This document shows, one piece after another, positions 10,337 through 22,289 of a stretch of DNA of 64,000 nucleotides; positions within the stretch are counted from its first letter, which is position 1; the number at the start of each line of letters is the position of its first letter. Location of the stretch: NCBI RefSeq assembly GCF_050947335.1, contig NC_134989.1, positions 5,015,501 through 5,079,500 of the forward strand. Direction: 5' to 3'. Under the pieces are notes generated by a model, which was not told the origin of the DNA, did not search any database, and worked only from the letters and a program-made list of their open reading frames with translations. Source of the DNA: Megachile rotundata (taxonomy: Eukaryota > Arthropoda > Insecta > Hymenoptera > Megachilidae). The position numbers and the translations under genes were made by a program.

Positions 10337-11523
10337 TACTTTTGAATTTTCTGATTCAATTGCTGTTGATTTAAAATAAATTCAGCATATCTGTGTATGT
10401 TAAATATATCTATATCTATATATTTTTTGCTAACCTTCAAAAATGTTCCAGAAGATTACATATGCACATAACCCATATTTCTATGTAATTATCGAATACG
10501 AGTGCAAAAGAGAATCAAAGTACCATAAATGGAAAGCTGCAGAAGAACGAAACACGTAATTTACGGCAACCGAATGCGACGCCTCTGTAATTTTCATAAT
10601 TATTCATTATCGATATTGCAGTCCCCGAACCATTTTCCAAATCACGCGAGCCATAGTGTGCGAGGCACCGTAACCCAATTACGTACATAGGGGGAGTTCC
10701 CGTGGTGCCGGACGCAATAAATAAGAAAGATTAATATTCTAGTCTTTTCATTCCACTTTATTTATAAATTGTCAATATTAGAAATATAAATAAACAAACA
10801 AAATAATGAGCATTTTCATAATAGTTAACTTAAATAGAGCATGAACTCTGGTATATTATTGTGAAAGATGATAAAATGGCATCTAATTCTAAATATCTAT
10901 GTATGTAAATCTCAATTCAATTTTATCTGTCATATCATCACGCATAAACGACTAAATATTTTTTCATAAAATTTTTCACACAGGTAGACTGATAGATACA
11001 AGTGGATTCAGGTAGATTGATAGGTAAATAACTATATTGGAACATTAGTACATTGGTAGATTTGTAGATTGGTAGATTGGTAGATCTGATATTATAAATT
11101 GTTTTAGGACACGTTTAATGATGATAAAAATTGACGAAGTATCACAAAATTCACCTTAACCACGATTTCATGTACATTCTGGCGGCAAAAGAATGCCGTT
11201 GAAACAAATTATGATAACCACACAAAGAATGTATAATAGTTTGTCAAGGAACTCTACAATAGTTCCAAGTGTACCAGTAAATTTCACCACTTCCAATATT
11301 CTAACTTAGACAACAGTTTTTATAGTATTCCAATCATTACAAAAAGTAAAACTCGATATCATCTCCTCAAAAATAAAACACGCTTTCATGAATATCTGAT
11401 TCTCTCATTGAATCTTGCAAGGCGATATTTTTAACCATGCGAAGCGGGTACACCGGCTAGTGATAAATATTTTACAGTTTCTAGGTTAGGACGTTGTCTA
11501 TAATTCACAGCCGAAAACTCAGA
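10337..11523. other. AT-rich DNA with a short TAGATTGGTAGAT repeat
   Basis: Mostly single-copy AT-rich DNA. At about 10980-11090 there are repeated GGTAGATTGATAGG and GTAGATTGGTAGATT phrases, the complement of the repeat type at 25840-26085. A small GC-richer patch lies at 10620-10720. No gene seen. Confidence 0.45.
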
Positions 11524-11527
11524 TTAA

Positions 11528-11767
11528 CCCCTTAACCTAAAATTTTCTAGGCAGTTGCGTCATTCATAGCCAGCTAGTTACTGCTGCAAAATTAAAACTG
11601 TAGAAAGTTCAAATGTCAGTCACCTTTTGTACTCAATGCTTCTTGATTATGCAGATTATAATTAGAATTTGATGCAAAAATCCATTGCCAAAAAAATATG
11701 ATTTCGGTTTCTCACATTCGAACTATAATATGCGTGACAAGTTTGGCACAATATTGTAGGGCTGGGA
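11528..11767 (+). mobile_element. TTAA-flanked MITE, intact 240-bp copy
   Basis: TTAA at 11524-11527 is followed by CCCCTTAACCTAAAATTT. The right end TAGGGCTGGGA is followed by TTAA at 11768-11771. It shares the family order TTATAATTAGAATTTGATGC and CACATTCGAACT..AATATGCGTGAC with the copies at 59461 and 60946. There is no coding capacity. The TTAA target duplication points to the piggyBac superfamily. Confidence 0.8.
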
Positions 11768-11809
11768 TTAATAAAAACTTAATGAACTTTTAAAAATTCA
11801 TATTCTATA

Positions 11810-12330
11810 CAGATTCGATAAATTTAATCAGTGTTATAGGAAACACAACAATAGAAACGAATTACTGAACATTCAAAAAAGTCATAGACGTTGTCAGCGA
11901 CAACCAAACTTCATTTTATTTAATTTCAATCAATTTTCTCATGAGTCCACTTTCAATAGCAGATTACACATAACAAAAAGCAGACATCGTAGCTAAAGAA
12001 GCAATATCCTTTCAATCAATCGAAGTAGAGAGATCAGTCCTACGAGTTTGTCAGTTTGCTCCTTTACAAAATAGAAATGGAACACAATGCTACTTCCAAA
12101 AAACAGAAACTCTTGCTGTGATACAGAATTTCTGCCAAGTAATGTCCCGAAAAAACATGACCAGTAAAGACAGAATCACAATTCTCCTGATCCTGAACAG
12201 GTCACCAAGATCCTGAACAGACCACTGCATACACGCATGACTATTCGCTTAAAAAGTCCAACCATCTATGTAATCTACGTAATCAACTACTATCAATGAT
12301 CCGTCTACTGTTCGAATGTGAACCACTCTG
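11810..12330 (+). pseudogene. Decayed 3' end of a non-LTR retrotransposon (RNase H region)
   Basis: An open stretch of 80 codons from 11974 to 12213 gives KADIVAKEA, the conserved C-terminal piece of the LINE RNase H domain (usual form xxGNExADxxAKxA). It continues with RKNMTSKDRITILLILNRS, resembling the region after RNase H. Just upstream, across a stop, is PLSIADYT, matching the PSHxGIxGN segment in damaged form. Near 12300, LLFECEPL resembles the HILLECP zinc-knuckle-like motif. Several stops and frameshifts make it dead. The reverse transcriptase part is not present, as expected of 5' truncation. Confidence 0.65.
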
Positions 12331-12539
12331 AATTTGAAGTAAGTTTAAAATAGAAAGACCGCTTTAATGTCAAAAGAACATACATCTGAAGTATTTGAAG
12401 AGATTTTAGAAAGAAGTTTAAAGATGGCATCCTAATCTTGTCGCTAAACTCGTCAATCATTACTTAATCACCTTCCAAGGTCGAGAAAACCTGTACCAAA
12501 AAAATAAGGCTGGTACATTAATGAAATGCACTGTTGCAG

Positions 12540-13044
12540 ATGTGTTTCAGATGCAAAAAGCGTAGCTCGCAAATCTTCATGAGCGTATTTGTCGTCGATT
12601 GGCACACGCCGGTGATCCAGTTGAATATTTAACCGTGATGATAAATGGTCAGGTTGATTAAAGGCGATCGTCGATCGCCGGACTCACACCTGTATTCCAG
12701 GTAATAGACGGTTGTTGGTCCCTGCGGACAAGACCGGTAGCCGAGCGTACACGCCCATCGAACGAACGCAGGGTACCCCGGCGATATAACACGCTGTGTA
12801 CATGCCGCCGTGGCGATCGGGCGGTAAGCGAGGAGGCTCCACACTTTATGCATGCTCGCAGCATCTGTTGCTACAAGACAAACGTTTCCCGGCATTACGT
12901 TACAACGTTACGACACCGTAGCCGTGCGATGGGCCACATATGCCATACGATCGAGCACGTGTACACATTGGCGTAAGCAGAATTTTCGTACGAGGCAGGA
13001 TGTCTTCTAGGTTCGTTTATGGTGTCAATGTCATGGAGGCGGCA
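12540..13044. other. GC-rich island
   Basis: CpG-rich block, densest 12600-12990, between AT-rich DNA and a minisatellite. An 88-codon - strand frame is not recognised. A palindrome-like GGCGATCGTCGATCGCC occurs at about 12662. Possible regulatory DNA; no function is shown. Confidence 0.4.
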
Positions 13045-13665
13045 TGTGGCTTTTGAGAATTTGGAAGTTATGAGTTATTGGAATTGGGAATTTGGATATT
13101 TGGTAGGCTGGGAATTTGAATACTTAGGAGATGGTAGATTTGAAAATTTTAATATTTAGGAGCTAGGAGATTTGGGAATTTACAAATTTAAAGTTCAGGA
13201 AATTTTGAATATTCGATATTTAGCCATTATGGGATTTGAGTACTTGGATATTTACAGAATAGGAGATTTGAGAATTTGGATATTTAGAATCTCGAAAATA
13301 TGAAAATTGGGATATTTGGGAACTAGGGAATATGAAAATTTTGGTCATATTTAGGAACTAGAAAATTTGGAAATTTCTAATCTAAGTACCTCAAAAATTA
13401 AAAAATTTAGAAATACAAAAATATATAAATTTAGAAACTTGGAAGTTGGAAATTAAAAATTAAGAATTGTAAATCGGTAAATTTAAAAATTTGTGATGTA
13501 CAGAACTATTTCTGGACATTTTAGAATTTGGGAACATGAAAATGAGGAAATTAAAAAATTTTAAAATATGAAAATTTGAGTGACTGTGAATTCGAAGTTC
13601 TAAATACGAAAATAAAAATTTTTCAAAATTTGGAACCTTGAAACATGAGGATCTTGAAATACAAC
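13045..13665. repeat. Diverged G-strand minisatellite
   Basis: Many variants of GGAATTTGGATATTTAGGA and AAAATTTGGGA. The copies are more diverged than in the 7336-7815 array. Confidence 0.75.
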
Positions 13666-15110
13666 GAATACAGTAACAATTCTAATGATTTCAGTAATCC
13701 GCAAAACTTCGAAACCGTTAAATAATAAAGATTATTCTATTTGGGTTTATAGGGTAGCAAGAGAAATAACAAAAGAAGAAATTATATCAAAGGAATGTAT
13801 AAGTGGTGAAAGAGTTATGAAGAAGGAGAGTTGATTAAAGAGCTGATTCAAAGTCTAAAGGGCAACATAAAAGTGGGGTTATGCAAATACGCCAAAGAAT
13901 TTGTAAGGGAAGCCAAGGAATTTGCATATTTTGAAGAAGAAAGGACAAGGAATGTAAGAGTGTCGAGAAAAGGCGATGGTATTTAAATTTTTGATAAAGC
14001 GTGTGATTTTTTATTAAAAGCTTGTAAGATCACATTATCTGTAAATTACTGACACTGGAATAAACAAACGAATAAATGTATATAAAAATACCTATTTAGA
14101 ATTTAAAAGAATTTATTAAAAATTCTAAAAATTACATTCTTTAGTTTGTAAATCATAAACTAATTATTTTTCGTCATAAGTGACTAAATACAGATGTTCT
14201 ACGAGTTGGCGCGTGAAGCTGACTCCGGTGTGTAGAAGAGCTACGGTTCCAATTGGTCGGAATAGAAAAATGGATGCCAAAACTCACACGTATTTTCAGC
14301 GGTAGTACTATTGGCTCGAGAGGTCGCACTCTAATTAGGCCAAAAACAATGACAGTCGCAAACGTCTCAAGAGTGAGTCAAATAGTGTGAACTGTATGAT
14401 GCGGTTGTTATTGCCATTATTCTTATTTGCCGAAATGTAACGCTAGAAGTGTTCACGATGGGGATAGACCTAACTTCTACTTTAGGTCGACCTCCTCATG
14501 CGTTAACTCGTGGGTTGATATCTATACTTATGTATACATACATAATATGAGTTGTATGATGCTTGCAAATAATATATAATTTAATTGAAGAAACAAACGT
14601 GTCTCGCATATCTCCACATGGAAGAAGATTACCTTCTTCAAATAATTTGTGTCTTAAACTCATGCAACTTTCGGACTGTATACATCCTTAATGTTTTTGG
14701 AGGTCGATTTAAATACTATATAGACTGTATACAGTATAGTGTATAGCCTGAAAAATGAAGAACGTGGCCGTTCGTATCAGCTATGTCAAACGTCGATTTC
14801 AAAGATGAAACACGATGTTCTGACAGTCATCCTCGTTCGTTTCTACTTTCCCCGTTATCGTGCACTCGTCGAGCGAGTATAGGCGTCGTTTACGACGTAC
14901 GTACTTACGAAAAATGCCACGATGCCGAATCGAGCAATCAACGAATCTCATTCTACTTAATGCGTTTTAAATACACCTGCAGTCGCAGTTTCTGTCGCCT
15001 GATAACGACGCTGTACGACATGTAATGGTTCGAATCGCTACAGTGAACTCGGTTTGCTGTTTTAATAGCAAATGTTAAGTATTATTCATTTTTGGTATTA
15101 TGCAGTTGTT
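13666..15110. other. Single-copy DNA with GC-richer patches
   Basis: 13740-13980 is purine-rich. GC-richer patches lie at 14200-14500 and 14770-15040. At about 14710-14750, ATATAGACTGTATACAGTATAGTGTATAG-like sequence is partly palindromic. An 80-codon + strand frame at 14783 has no recognised domain. Confidence 0.4.
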
Positions 15111-15114
15111 CATA

Positions 15115-15965
15115 TAGGTATGTAAGTAATATATACATTGATAAGCAGCAATCAGTTTTATATTGATAAGCAGTAACTGGTTGTACACATAGATAATCAA
15201 TTGGTAATCAATTAAAATGTCAAAATAGATAAACATGTACTGACCAATTAAGATATCTACATGGATAACAAGTTCTTGATTAGATAAGATGTTGCATGCA
15301 TAACAAGTTCTTGATTAGATAAGATGTCTACACGTATAACAAGTTCTTAATTAAACAAGATATCTACATAGATAACGAACTAATGATTAAATAAGATGTC
15401 TAGGTAGATAACCAGTTAATCATCAAATAAGGTGCCTATATAGACAACCAATTGATCATTAAATTAAATGTCTACATAGATAATCATTTACTGACCAACT
15501 AAGATGTCTACATGAATAACAAGTTCGTGATTAACAAGATGTCTACGTGGATTAAGTGATAATCAAATGAGATGTATGTGTAGACAACCAATCAGCGATC
15601 AAATAAGATATCTACGCAGATAACCAATTGGCCATTAAATTAGATGTCTACGTAGATAACCACTTAGTGATCAGATAAGATTTCTACACAGATAACCACT
15701 CGAATAAGATGTCTACATAGATAGTCACTTAGTGACCAAAGGAGATGTCTACATGGATAGCAAGTTTAACGTGGATAACCAACTGATGATCAAATAAGAT
15801 GTCTACACAGATAATCAGTTGGTGATTGAACAAGATATACACAGAAATAACCAATTGGTGATCAAATAAAATGTTCACATGCATAACTAATTCGTGATTA
15901 AGAAAAATATGTAGATAATTGGTGATTACATAGGTGATCACAAAAGTAGCCAATTAGTGACTAAT
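15115..15965. repeat. Tandem repeat, unit about 40-45 bp
   Basis: Around twenty diverged copies of a unit containing AAGATGTCTACATAGATAAC followed by CAATTAGTGATCAAAT. Variation is in spacing and single bases. A 74-codon - strand frame here is repeat translation. Confidence 0.85.
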
Positions 15966-16430
15966 GTCCACATACTTAAGTATTTTCATATTTATGATAA
16001 AGTAGAAGGTTTTAAAAACGCAACTATACTTGACAAGTATAGACAAACCATTCACATATTCTATATTACCTATATTTAATAACTGAAGAATATCAGATAT
16101 CAACCGTACAATAAAAATAATTTATCATAATAAAAAATTTACAATTACAGATACAATTTCTTTATTGTCATTATATACACTTACAATTTATTGTCATTAA
16201 TCTTCTCTTCATTCACTTTTATACGGATACACTTTATCCTGATAAATATGCAATAAAGTAAAATGGAAGCAACGAAACGGAAAGAAAGAGTAATCGATCG
16301 ATTGAGATTTCAAGTTAACCAGCGTCAATTTCAATAAAGTGAAAACAATCATAAAAAAATGACAATGTCTTATTCGCTGAAAATACGAGTCCCTATGCGG
16401 AACGTTTTTCTTGGTTTTATAGACAGCCGA
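15966..16430. other. AT-rich DNA, nothing seen
   Basis: No open frame or clear repeat. Composition rises towards the GC-richer block upstream of the small gene. Confidence 0.45.
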
Positions 16431-16660
16431 GTCCGCGTTTATTAAACGGAACGTTGGAAGGGCGCACGTGTTAATTCGTTCTTAATTGCCCCGTAACGCG
16501 TCCCGAAAAAAAGCGAACGAAGGAGATTTTGATGAATCGAGAGCGGGAAAAATGAACTACACGAGGAATAATTGGTATAATCGAGAAGCTGATGCGAGTA
16601 TATACTCACCTCGCTGGATAACGAAGTTAGGTGGTTGCTTCTGTTAATATCTCAACCAGG
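16431..16660 (+). promoter_or_regulatory. Possible promoter and 5' leader of the small gene
   Basis: A GC-richer block directly upstream of the candidate start. It contains an E-box palindrome CACGTG at 16465-16470. TATA-like sequences are GGTATAATCG near 16573 and GAGTATATACTC near 16596. Position and composition fit a promoter; no start site can be fixed from sequence. Confidence 0.25.
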
Positions 16661-17088
16661 ATGTTTTCGCTATTAAAATTTAAGGTATAAATATTTTATG
16701 GGCACGTTCAAAAGAATTAATCAATCAACGCTAACTGTACTACAATACTGAGAATATAGTGTCTACATGTATGTAAACTTGTTAATAGTAATATAATAAT
16801 AAAAAAACGATTAAACAAAAATATGTTATCAGGTATTCTTGTTTGTTTATGTTTTCGTTTTCTTTCAAGTTTCATATTTTGAACGAGGCCATAATTGAAG
16901 GATATGTACAGCCACAGAAAGACGGAAGGGCATTTGACTTCCGCTTAACCAACAGCTTTTACGAGCCAATAAAACAAACTGAAAGTGAAACGAAGAAGGT
17001 GTGTTCTACACAGCCAGAATGTCCTGTTATGGCCGTGCTTAAAGCTTTGAACGCAATTGAGTTAAAAACAGGCACACGCTTAAAATAA
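16661..17088 (+). CDS. Candidate two-exon gene, small protein of about 80 residues
   Basis: Exon 1 (16661-16684) starts with ATG, A at -3, and encodes MFSLLKFK. It ends AAG before the donor GTATAA. A 185-bp intron ends in a pyrimidine tract and TTTCAAG at 16869. Exon 2 (16870-17088) continues in phase 0 with FHILNEAIIEGYVQPQKDG, then RAFDFRLTNSFYEPIKQ, a hydrophilic KQTESETKK stretch, C-x5-C (CSTQPEC), and PVMAVLKALNAIELKTGTR before TAA. AATAAA lies at 17122-17127. Exon 2 has higher GC and mixed codon use, unlike the surrounding low-complexity DNA. An alternative is an unspliced 80-codon frame with ATG at 16849 inside the intron's end. It carries no signal peptide or membrane helix that I can see. 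Family unknown. It might also be the 3' exon of a longer gene or a gene fragment. Confidence 0.5.
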
Positions 17089-17134
17089 AATATGAAACTT
17101 TACGATTTTATGGAAATAGAGAATAAACGATATT

Positions 17135-17430
17135 ATTTGAGTTCATTTAAAAATTTGCGGTTTCGAAATTTTATGGTTCCAAATTTCTGAAGTATTGGAG
17201 TACCAAAATTGTAAATAAATTCCAAATATTCTGGTACAAATTTAAAGATTTCTGTAATCCTATAGATTCAACATTAGAAAGTTACAAAATTAGGTAGGTT
17301 CTTAAAATCCTAATTTTCAGGAGTTCTAAAGTTTTGAAATACAAAAATTCTAAAATCTTAATTTTCCAATATTTTAACATTATTAAATTCCAAGACTCTA
17401 AAGTCCGGAGGCTCGAATGGTAAAAAATTG
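17135..17430. repeat. Diverged C-strand minisatellite
   Basis: Recurring AAATTCTAAAATCCTAATTT and AAATTTCTGAAG phrases of the common family, strongly diverged. Confidence 0.55.
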
Positions 17431-18234
17431 CAATATAAGAATGTTACGCGCACGATCAAAAATTACCGAAAATTATCAAAAATTTCGAACGCGTGACTCT
17501 ACGGCGTTTTACGGCGATAGAATTGATTGGTTGTTAAGGATTGTAATACTGTTAACTTTTAAATAACAATTTAATGTTCAAAACACTTAAACTAAAGAAC
17601 AAAAATGTCTGTATTGTAATGTGTTACCGGATTCGTGAATGTAAAAATGTTTTTAAGTATAGCTAGACTGTTTCGAACGTTCTTTACTGTATGAACGAAT
17701 TTTGAAGAGAGATCTTTACTGTACGGAAGATTTTTTGAGAGTTCTGTACTGTATGATTTTTTGAGAGTGATCCTGCAAGATTTGTTTCTAAGCAGGAAAA
17801 CTAAGAAAAGCTAGAAAATGTAGAAACTTCTGATTGGCTTTACTGTTTGCCAATAGTATCGCTTAAAAAAGGACATCACCCTACCCCGTGCGCCCTTAGT
17901 GCGATCCGTGCGGAGTACGGTGGGCCTTGTGGAAGTGGAAAAAGAAAGTGGACGTAAGACAGAATTTCCGTTGGGTTGTCAACAAGGGGACCTGGTTTAT
18001 GTCTCCTAGGCCCTGTCCTCGGACTCTCAGGAAATTCACGTTTATGGCATTGGCAATTAGCTGTTGAGACCGTCGAAAGAACTTGGACATAGAAATCGTA
18101 AATTTAAAAATACAAAAAGACTCTCAAAAACAGCTCTGGTACTTGCATGCCATGAACGCGCTAGCAACGTGCAGGTCAAATATTAGTCCCGTGTACAAAT
18201 TGCTAGCTGCCTTCGTGAAAAACAAAGTCATAAA
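17431..18234 (+). other. Single-copy DNA, possibly a decayed LTR
   Basis: It starts near TGTTACGCGCACG at 17431, like LTR starts. It has short internal repeats (TGTACGGAAGATTTTTTGAGAG and a second GTTCTGTACTGTATGATTTTT at 17705-17770) and a GC-rich, promoter-like part at 17870-18090 after CTTAAAAAAGG. No matching right end or target duplication was found, so the LTR reading is weak. Confidence 0.25.
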
Positions 18235-18935
18235 TTTAAAGTTTCTAAAGATACTGTAAGAAACGCGATTTCAAATATATACTGTGAAACAAAGAAGTTT
18301 AAAAATTGTAGAAATTAAAAGTCTCAGAATTTCATAATTGTAGTTTCAAGTTTTGTGAATTCTAAAATTGCAAAGTTCCAAATTTAAAAAATTTCGCAAT
18401 AGCAAAGTCCCAAATCTAAGATTTGAAAAATACAAAGTTCCAATTTTCAAGAATACTAAAATTTCAAGATCCCAAGTTTTAAAGATTCTAAAATTACTAA
18501 GATTTAATTTCTATAATTCCATATTTGCAAAGTTCCAAATTTTGAAACCTCAAAATAACCAAGTCTCAAATTAAAAAATTTCCAAATTCACAAAATCCCA
18601 AATTCGAATAATTCAAAAATTACATAATCTCTTCAAGGCGCTCCAAAACTGCAAAATACCAATTTGAAATATTCCAAATTTGCAATTTCCCAAATTGAGA
18701 AACATCTAAAATTCTATAATTCCGAAATTTCAAAATATTGACTACAAACAATGAAAAAATTGTGAAACCTCAAATTCCCAATAATTCCTACTGCAAAACT
18801 CAAATCTGAAAAAGTAAAAAATTCTTCAATTCCAAATTCTATTCCCACACTTCAAAAAACCTAAAGTAGGTACTCAAAAATTTCAAAGACTTCAAAATCA
18901 CAAATTTCTAAAACCTCCACTTCCAACCCGCTTCA
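18235..18935. repeat. C-strand minisatellite
   Basis: Dozens of AAATTCCAAAATT, AAAGTTCCAAATTT and CTAAAATTTCAAG-like copies. A 68-codon + strand frame (KFRNSKVPNLRFEKYKV) is repeat translation. Confidence 0.75.
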
Positions 18936-20620
18936 CGACCCATACACACAACTCTTTGCTGCAGCTCCTTTTTCACGAAAGGCTGAATCTTCATATTCTA
19001 ACTCAGCTCCGCGAAGACGTGCGAGCCGTCGTGTTTTTCATTCTTTCTACTTCCAAATACGTTTAATTCCATTTCGCTCGGTGTTTTACGGTTCTATAAC
19101 TGCAAGAGACACAATTAAAGCGAGGCGGTACGAGTCGAGTGAACGCGAAATAATTTCACCTGTGGAACCAGTGGCGAAGCATCGAGCGAAGCTGAATTCC
19201 GAAAAAGCAGCTATCTCGGCACATGTCGCTATGGCGTCTAAAATCGTCCTGACTGCCTAAGTATATATCTGTGTGTGTGCATGTGTGGTAGCGCGATTTA
19301 CGAGCATAAAACACAATCTACCCTCAGCCGGTTAACGTAATAATAATAAGGGCACAGCTGAGCTGCGCTTTCTGCATTTTACACGGACCCTATGTACCTA
19401 CACATGCTGTACTAAGAAGCTTACCGGAGATTTCGCCAAAAATGGTTAAGCGTATTGACGGTGCATCCCTGCCCGAACTTTTACGAATTTTCGGCGAGCG
19501 TGTATGCAAAACGTGACTCCAGTACCGGATTAAGACTTGCACGATCCCTGACATTAAATATTTCGTGCTCTCTTTAGAGTATTCGACGCAGCTCGTTTCT
19601 TATAATCTGACGAGGTTCTTTCAAAAAAGTTGGTGGATTTCTGAACAGCTATGAACTGAAATATTTGAAATTGAGAATGTATGATTTCAATTGAAAGTCC
19701 CGTTAAGATGGTGACAAGACTTCTCCATCATAGCGCGGTTCGAACAATACAAGCTTCATAGCAACAATATAAATCAAAGTATAGTATCCTTTACGAATCA
19801 TTTTGTTACACTTAATAATATAAAAGTACTTTTTTATTTTTGTAATATTAAACAGTTAAATATATATTTTCTACTATTTCTTGAGTATTGAGGAACCATA
19901 AACAAATATCACAAAATAAAGAAATGTTTTTTCGTTACATTTTTATGTAATGCTGAATGCCACTATTAGTGTAATGGCATGATAAATGATAATTAACAAG
20001 GAGATTCGTAGTGTAATAATAATTTATAGGAATAAATTGGAAAATTCGTTTTCTTGGTAAGTGTTATTAATGAGATTTACTGTCCAAATTTGTATAATAT
20101 TACAGGTAAACTATTTTCACTATGGCGTCGCGTTTTGTTATTTCTTTCATTATGGCGAAGTTAATGAAAGAGCATTACAACGTTCGTGTTTCTGCACGAG
20201 TGCTTTAATAAAATTTAAAAACTCGTTTGTTTAAATAGAAAAGCACGAAAACATGGAAAAATAGAAAGAAATGTTAACCAGAATAATAAGAGCAGAATAG
20301 TAAAATAGTATAGTGGAGTCATGGAATAGAAATTTAATATATTTCATTATGATGTATGTATAATAACACAGTGGATGAATAGAATAATGACGCATATCAA
20401 TATTAATTACGTTATAGTTTTGTTTGTGTTTCAGTTCTAGATAAATCAGAAGATGACGAATGAAAACGGTTTTTAGAAGGAAGGCCGTCTAGGGAATAAT
20501 GAAAAGTTTCTGCATTTAACTTGGAAAGACGTGTAGTTAATAAGAAGTTGCTATGCCAGTCCTAAAGTAACCTATAACTATTAAAAATTTACTATAATAA
20601 TATTGAAACCATTGGTAATA
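18936..20620. other. GC-richer block, then AT-rich DNA
   Basis: 18950-19560 is GC-richer with a TGTGTGTGTGCATGTGTG tract near 19270. From 19620 the sequence is AT-rich and single copy. No gene supported. Confidence 0.4.
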
Positions 20621-20950
20621 GGAAGACCTATAATTAATATTCCAGAATAAATTCATAAAAGTCACCATAACCTCAAAATAATCTTCAAAATAAATCTTCG
20701 TCAAAATAATCTTCAAACTGTTTTATTAATAAATGTTAAACACCTCCTATTAATTCACAATAAAACTGCCATATAAACTCCTTCTAACGCCAATCACTCC
20801 TCAAAAAGCTGCTATTTTCATTTTGAAAAGACTTACAATTAATATTTCCAACTGAGTTAATAAAAATCACCGTACACTCCATCAAAATAATCTTCAAACA
20901 ACTTTATCAATAACTGTTAAACAGCTCCTAACAATTCACAATAGAGCAAC
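20621..20950. repeat. Two-copy tandem duplication, about 200-bp spacing
   Basis: Copy 1 (20621-20770) and copy 2 (20825-20950) share, in order, TAATTAATATT, TCAAAATAATCTTCAAAC, TGTTAAACA.CTCCTA and AATTCACAATA. Copy 1 has an extra internal repeat of CAAAATAATCTTCAAA. Confidence 0.75.
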
Positions 20951-21674
20951 CCACTCATCAGCTATCCTTTCGCCGGCATTTCATCCCCTAGGAACATTCC
21001 GATTCCACTTGTTCCGAAAAACAAAACCCAAACTAAACGGAGAAGAAAGGAAAATTACATCCAGTCGGTTCATCCCGATAAAAGGAACCAAACGGGCCGA
21101 TCCGGGGTCCCAGTCGAATTCGTTGAAATAAAAGAGGAGGGAGAAATAAAGAGAGAAAGAGAGATCGAATGCTTTCTATCACACGAAGAGGAAAAGCTTC
21201 GGTACTCGTAACGACGGAGGTAGGGGCAGGAAAGAAAGCAACAAAGAACAAAAGAGCGGAGAGCGTGAACGAGGAGTTTAACCATCGTCCCGTAATATTC
21301 CGTCGCTGTGCCATGCAGACGAGAAAGAACGGCTGATGGCGGTGACAAAAAATGGAAACTATTTGATCGTGAACCACCCTCTCGCTCTACCAACGTCACC
21401 GTCTGCCGGTGATAGCGATACACACGCGACACGCCGAGAAGGATAGAGGTGAAAAAGCGGTTGTGCTCGTTCCACGGAGGGGAGGGTGAAGAGGGGTTGA
21501 AAGGTGGTAGGAGGATGGGCCAGGCTACTCTGTCCACAAGCGAGCGACTGTGCACACGCCTAAAAGGGTTTTCGTTAGATTTCATTTCACACCCAATTAC
21601 CTGGCACACATTGGCCAGAGGGGCGGGACTGGGGAACAAAGGGGGTTGAAGAGACAGGACGGTAGCACACGCGG
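20951..21674. other. GC-rich, purine-rich island
   Basis: Purine-rich on the + strand, notably 21120-21260 and 21430-21520. Overlapping open frames up to 189 codons on the - strand have low-complexity, serine- and arginine-rich peptides without motifs and are judged chance. Confidence 0.4.
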
Positions 21675-21790
21675 TTACGGTGTAAAAATATACAAAATGT
21701 GGGAGGCTAGATCACGGGATACTATTCTACATTCTGTACAACCCTCGCGAATTCTGCCAGTTTTTCTTTTTTTTTCATTTCATGCGCACG
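21675..21790 (+). repeat. Duplicated segment B, copy 1
   Basis: About 115 bp repeated at 22290-22411 in the same orientation. Shared landmarks are AAAATA.ACAAAATGT, GAGGCTAGATCACGG against GAGACTACGTCACGG, ATTCTRTACAACCCT, and a terminal T tract. A minisatellite lies between the copies. Confidence 0.75.
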
Positions 21791-22285
21791 TTTCGCCATC
21801 TCGAATCCTCGAATATCTCAAATTTAAAAAATTCTAAATTCTTGACTTTGTGAATCTTAGTTTGTTAAATTTTTTATTTTGCAGACTTTAAAATGCAATA
21901 TCTCAAATTACAAACATTTCAAACTACTTAATCGTAAATTTTCAATTTCTCAAACGATTAAAATTGTCTAAGTTTGATAAATTTCTAAATTTCCAAATCT
22001 TCCAAATGTTCTGAGCTTCATAAAACTATGAATTCAAAAATTTTCAAATTCTCGAAATTCAAACTTCCCAAATTTGTGGAAATCCCAAGTTTCTCAAATT
22101 TTTCAAATTTCTTAAATTACACAAATTTCAAAATTCTCTAATCTATTAAACTTCTCAAATACCCAAATTCAAAATCTCCAAATTTCTATGTCCACTTCCA
22201 TTCCCCAAAATTTCCAATCCTCCGAATTTTCAAATCTCTAAATTTCTTAATTTTCATATTTCCAAATTCTTAAATTTTCAATTAA
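21791..22285. repeat. C-strand minisatellite between copies of segment B
   Basis: Variants of CAAATTTCTCAAATTCCCAAA. It begins immediately after copy 1 of segment B and ends immediately before copy 2. Confidence 0.8.
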
Positions 22286-22289
22286 CCAT

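Noticed and set aside
21070..21639. 189-codon - strand open frame
   Set aside because: Purine-rich island; serine/phenylalanine-rich peptide with no domain, and + strand frames overlap it.
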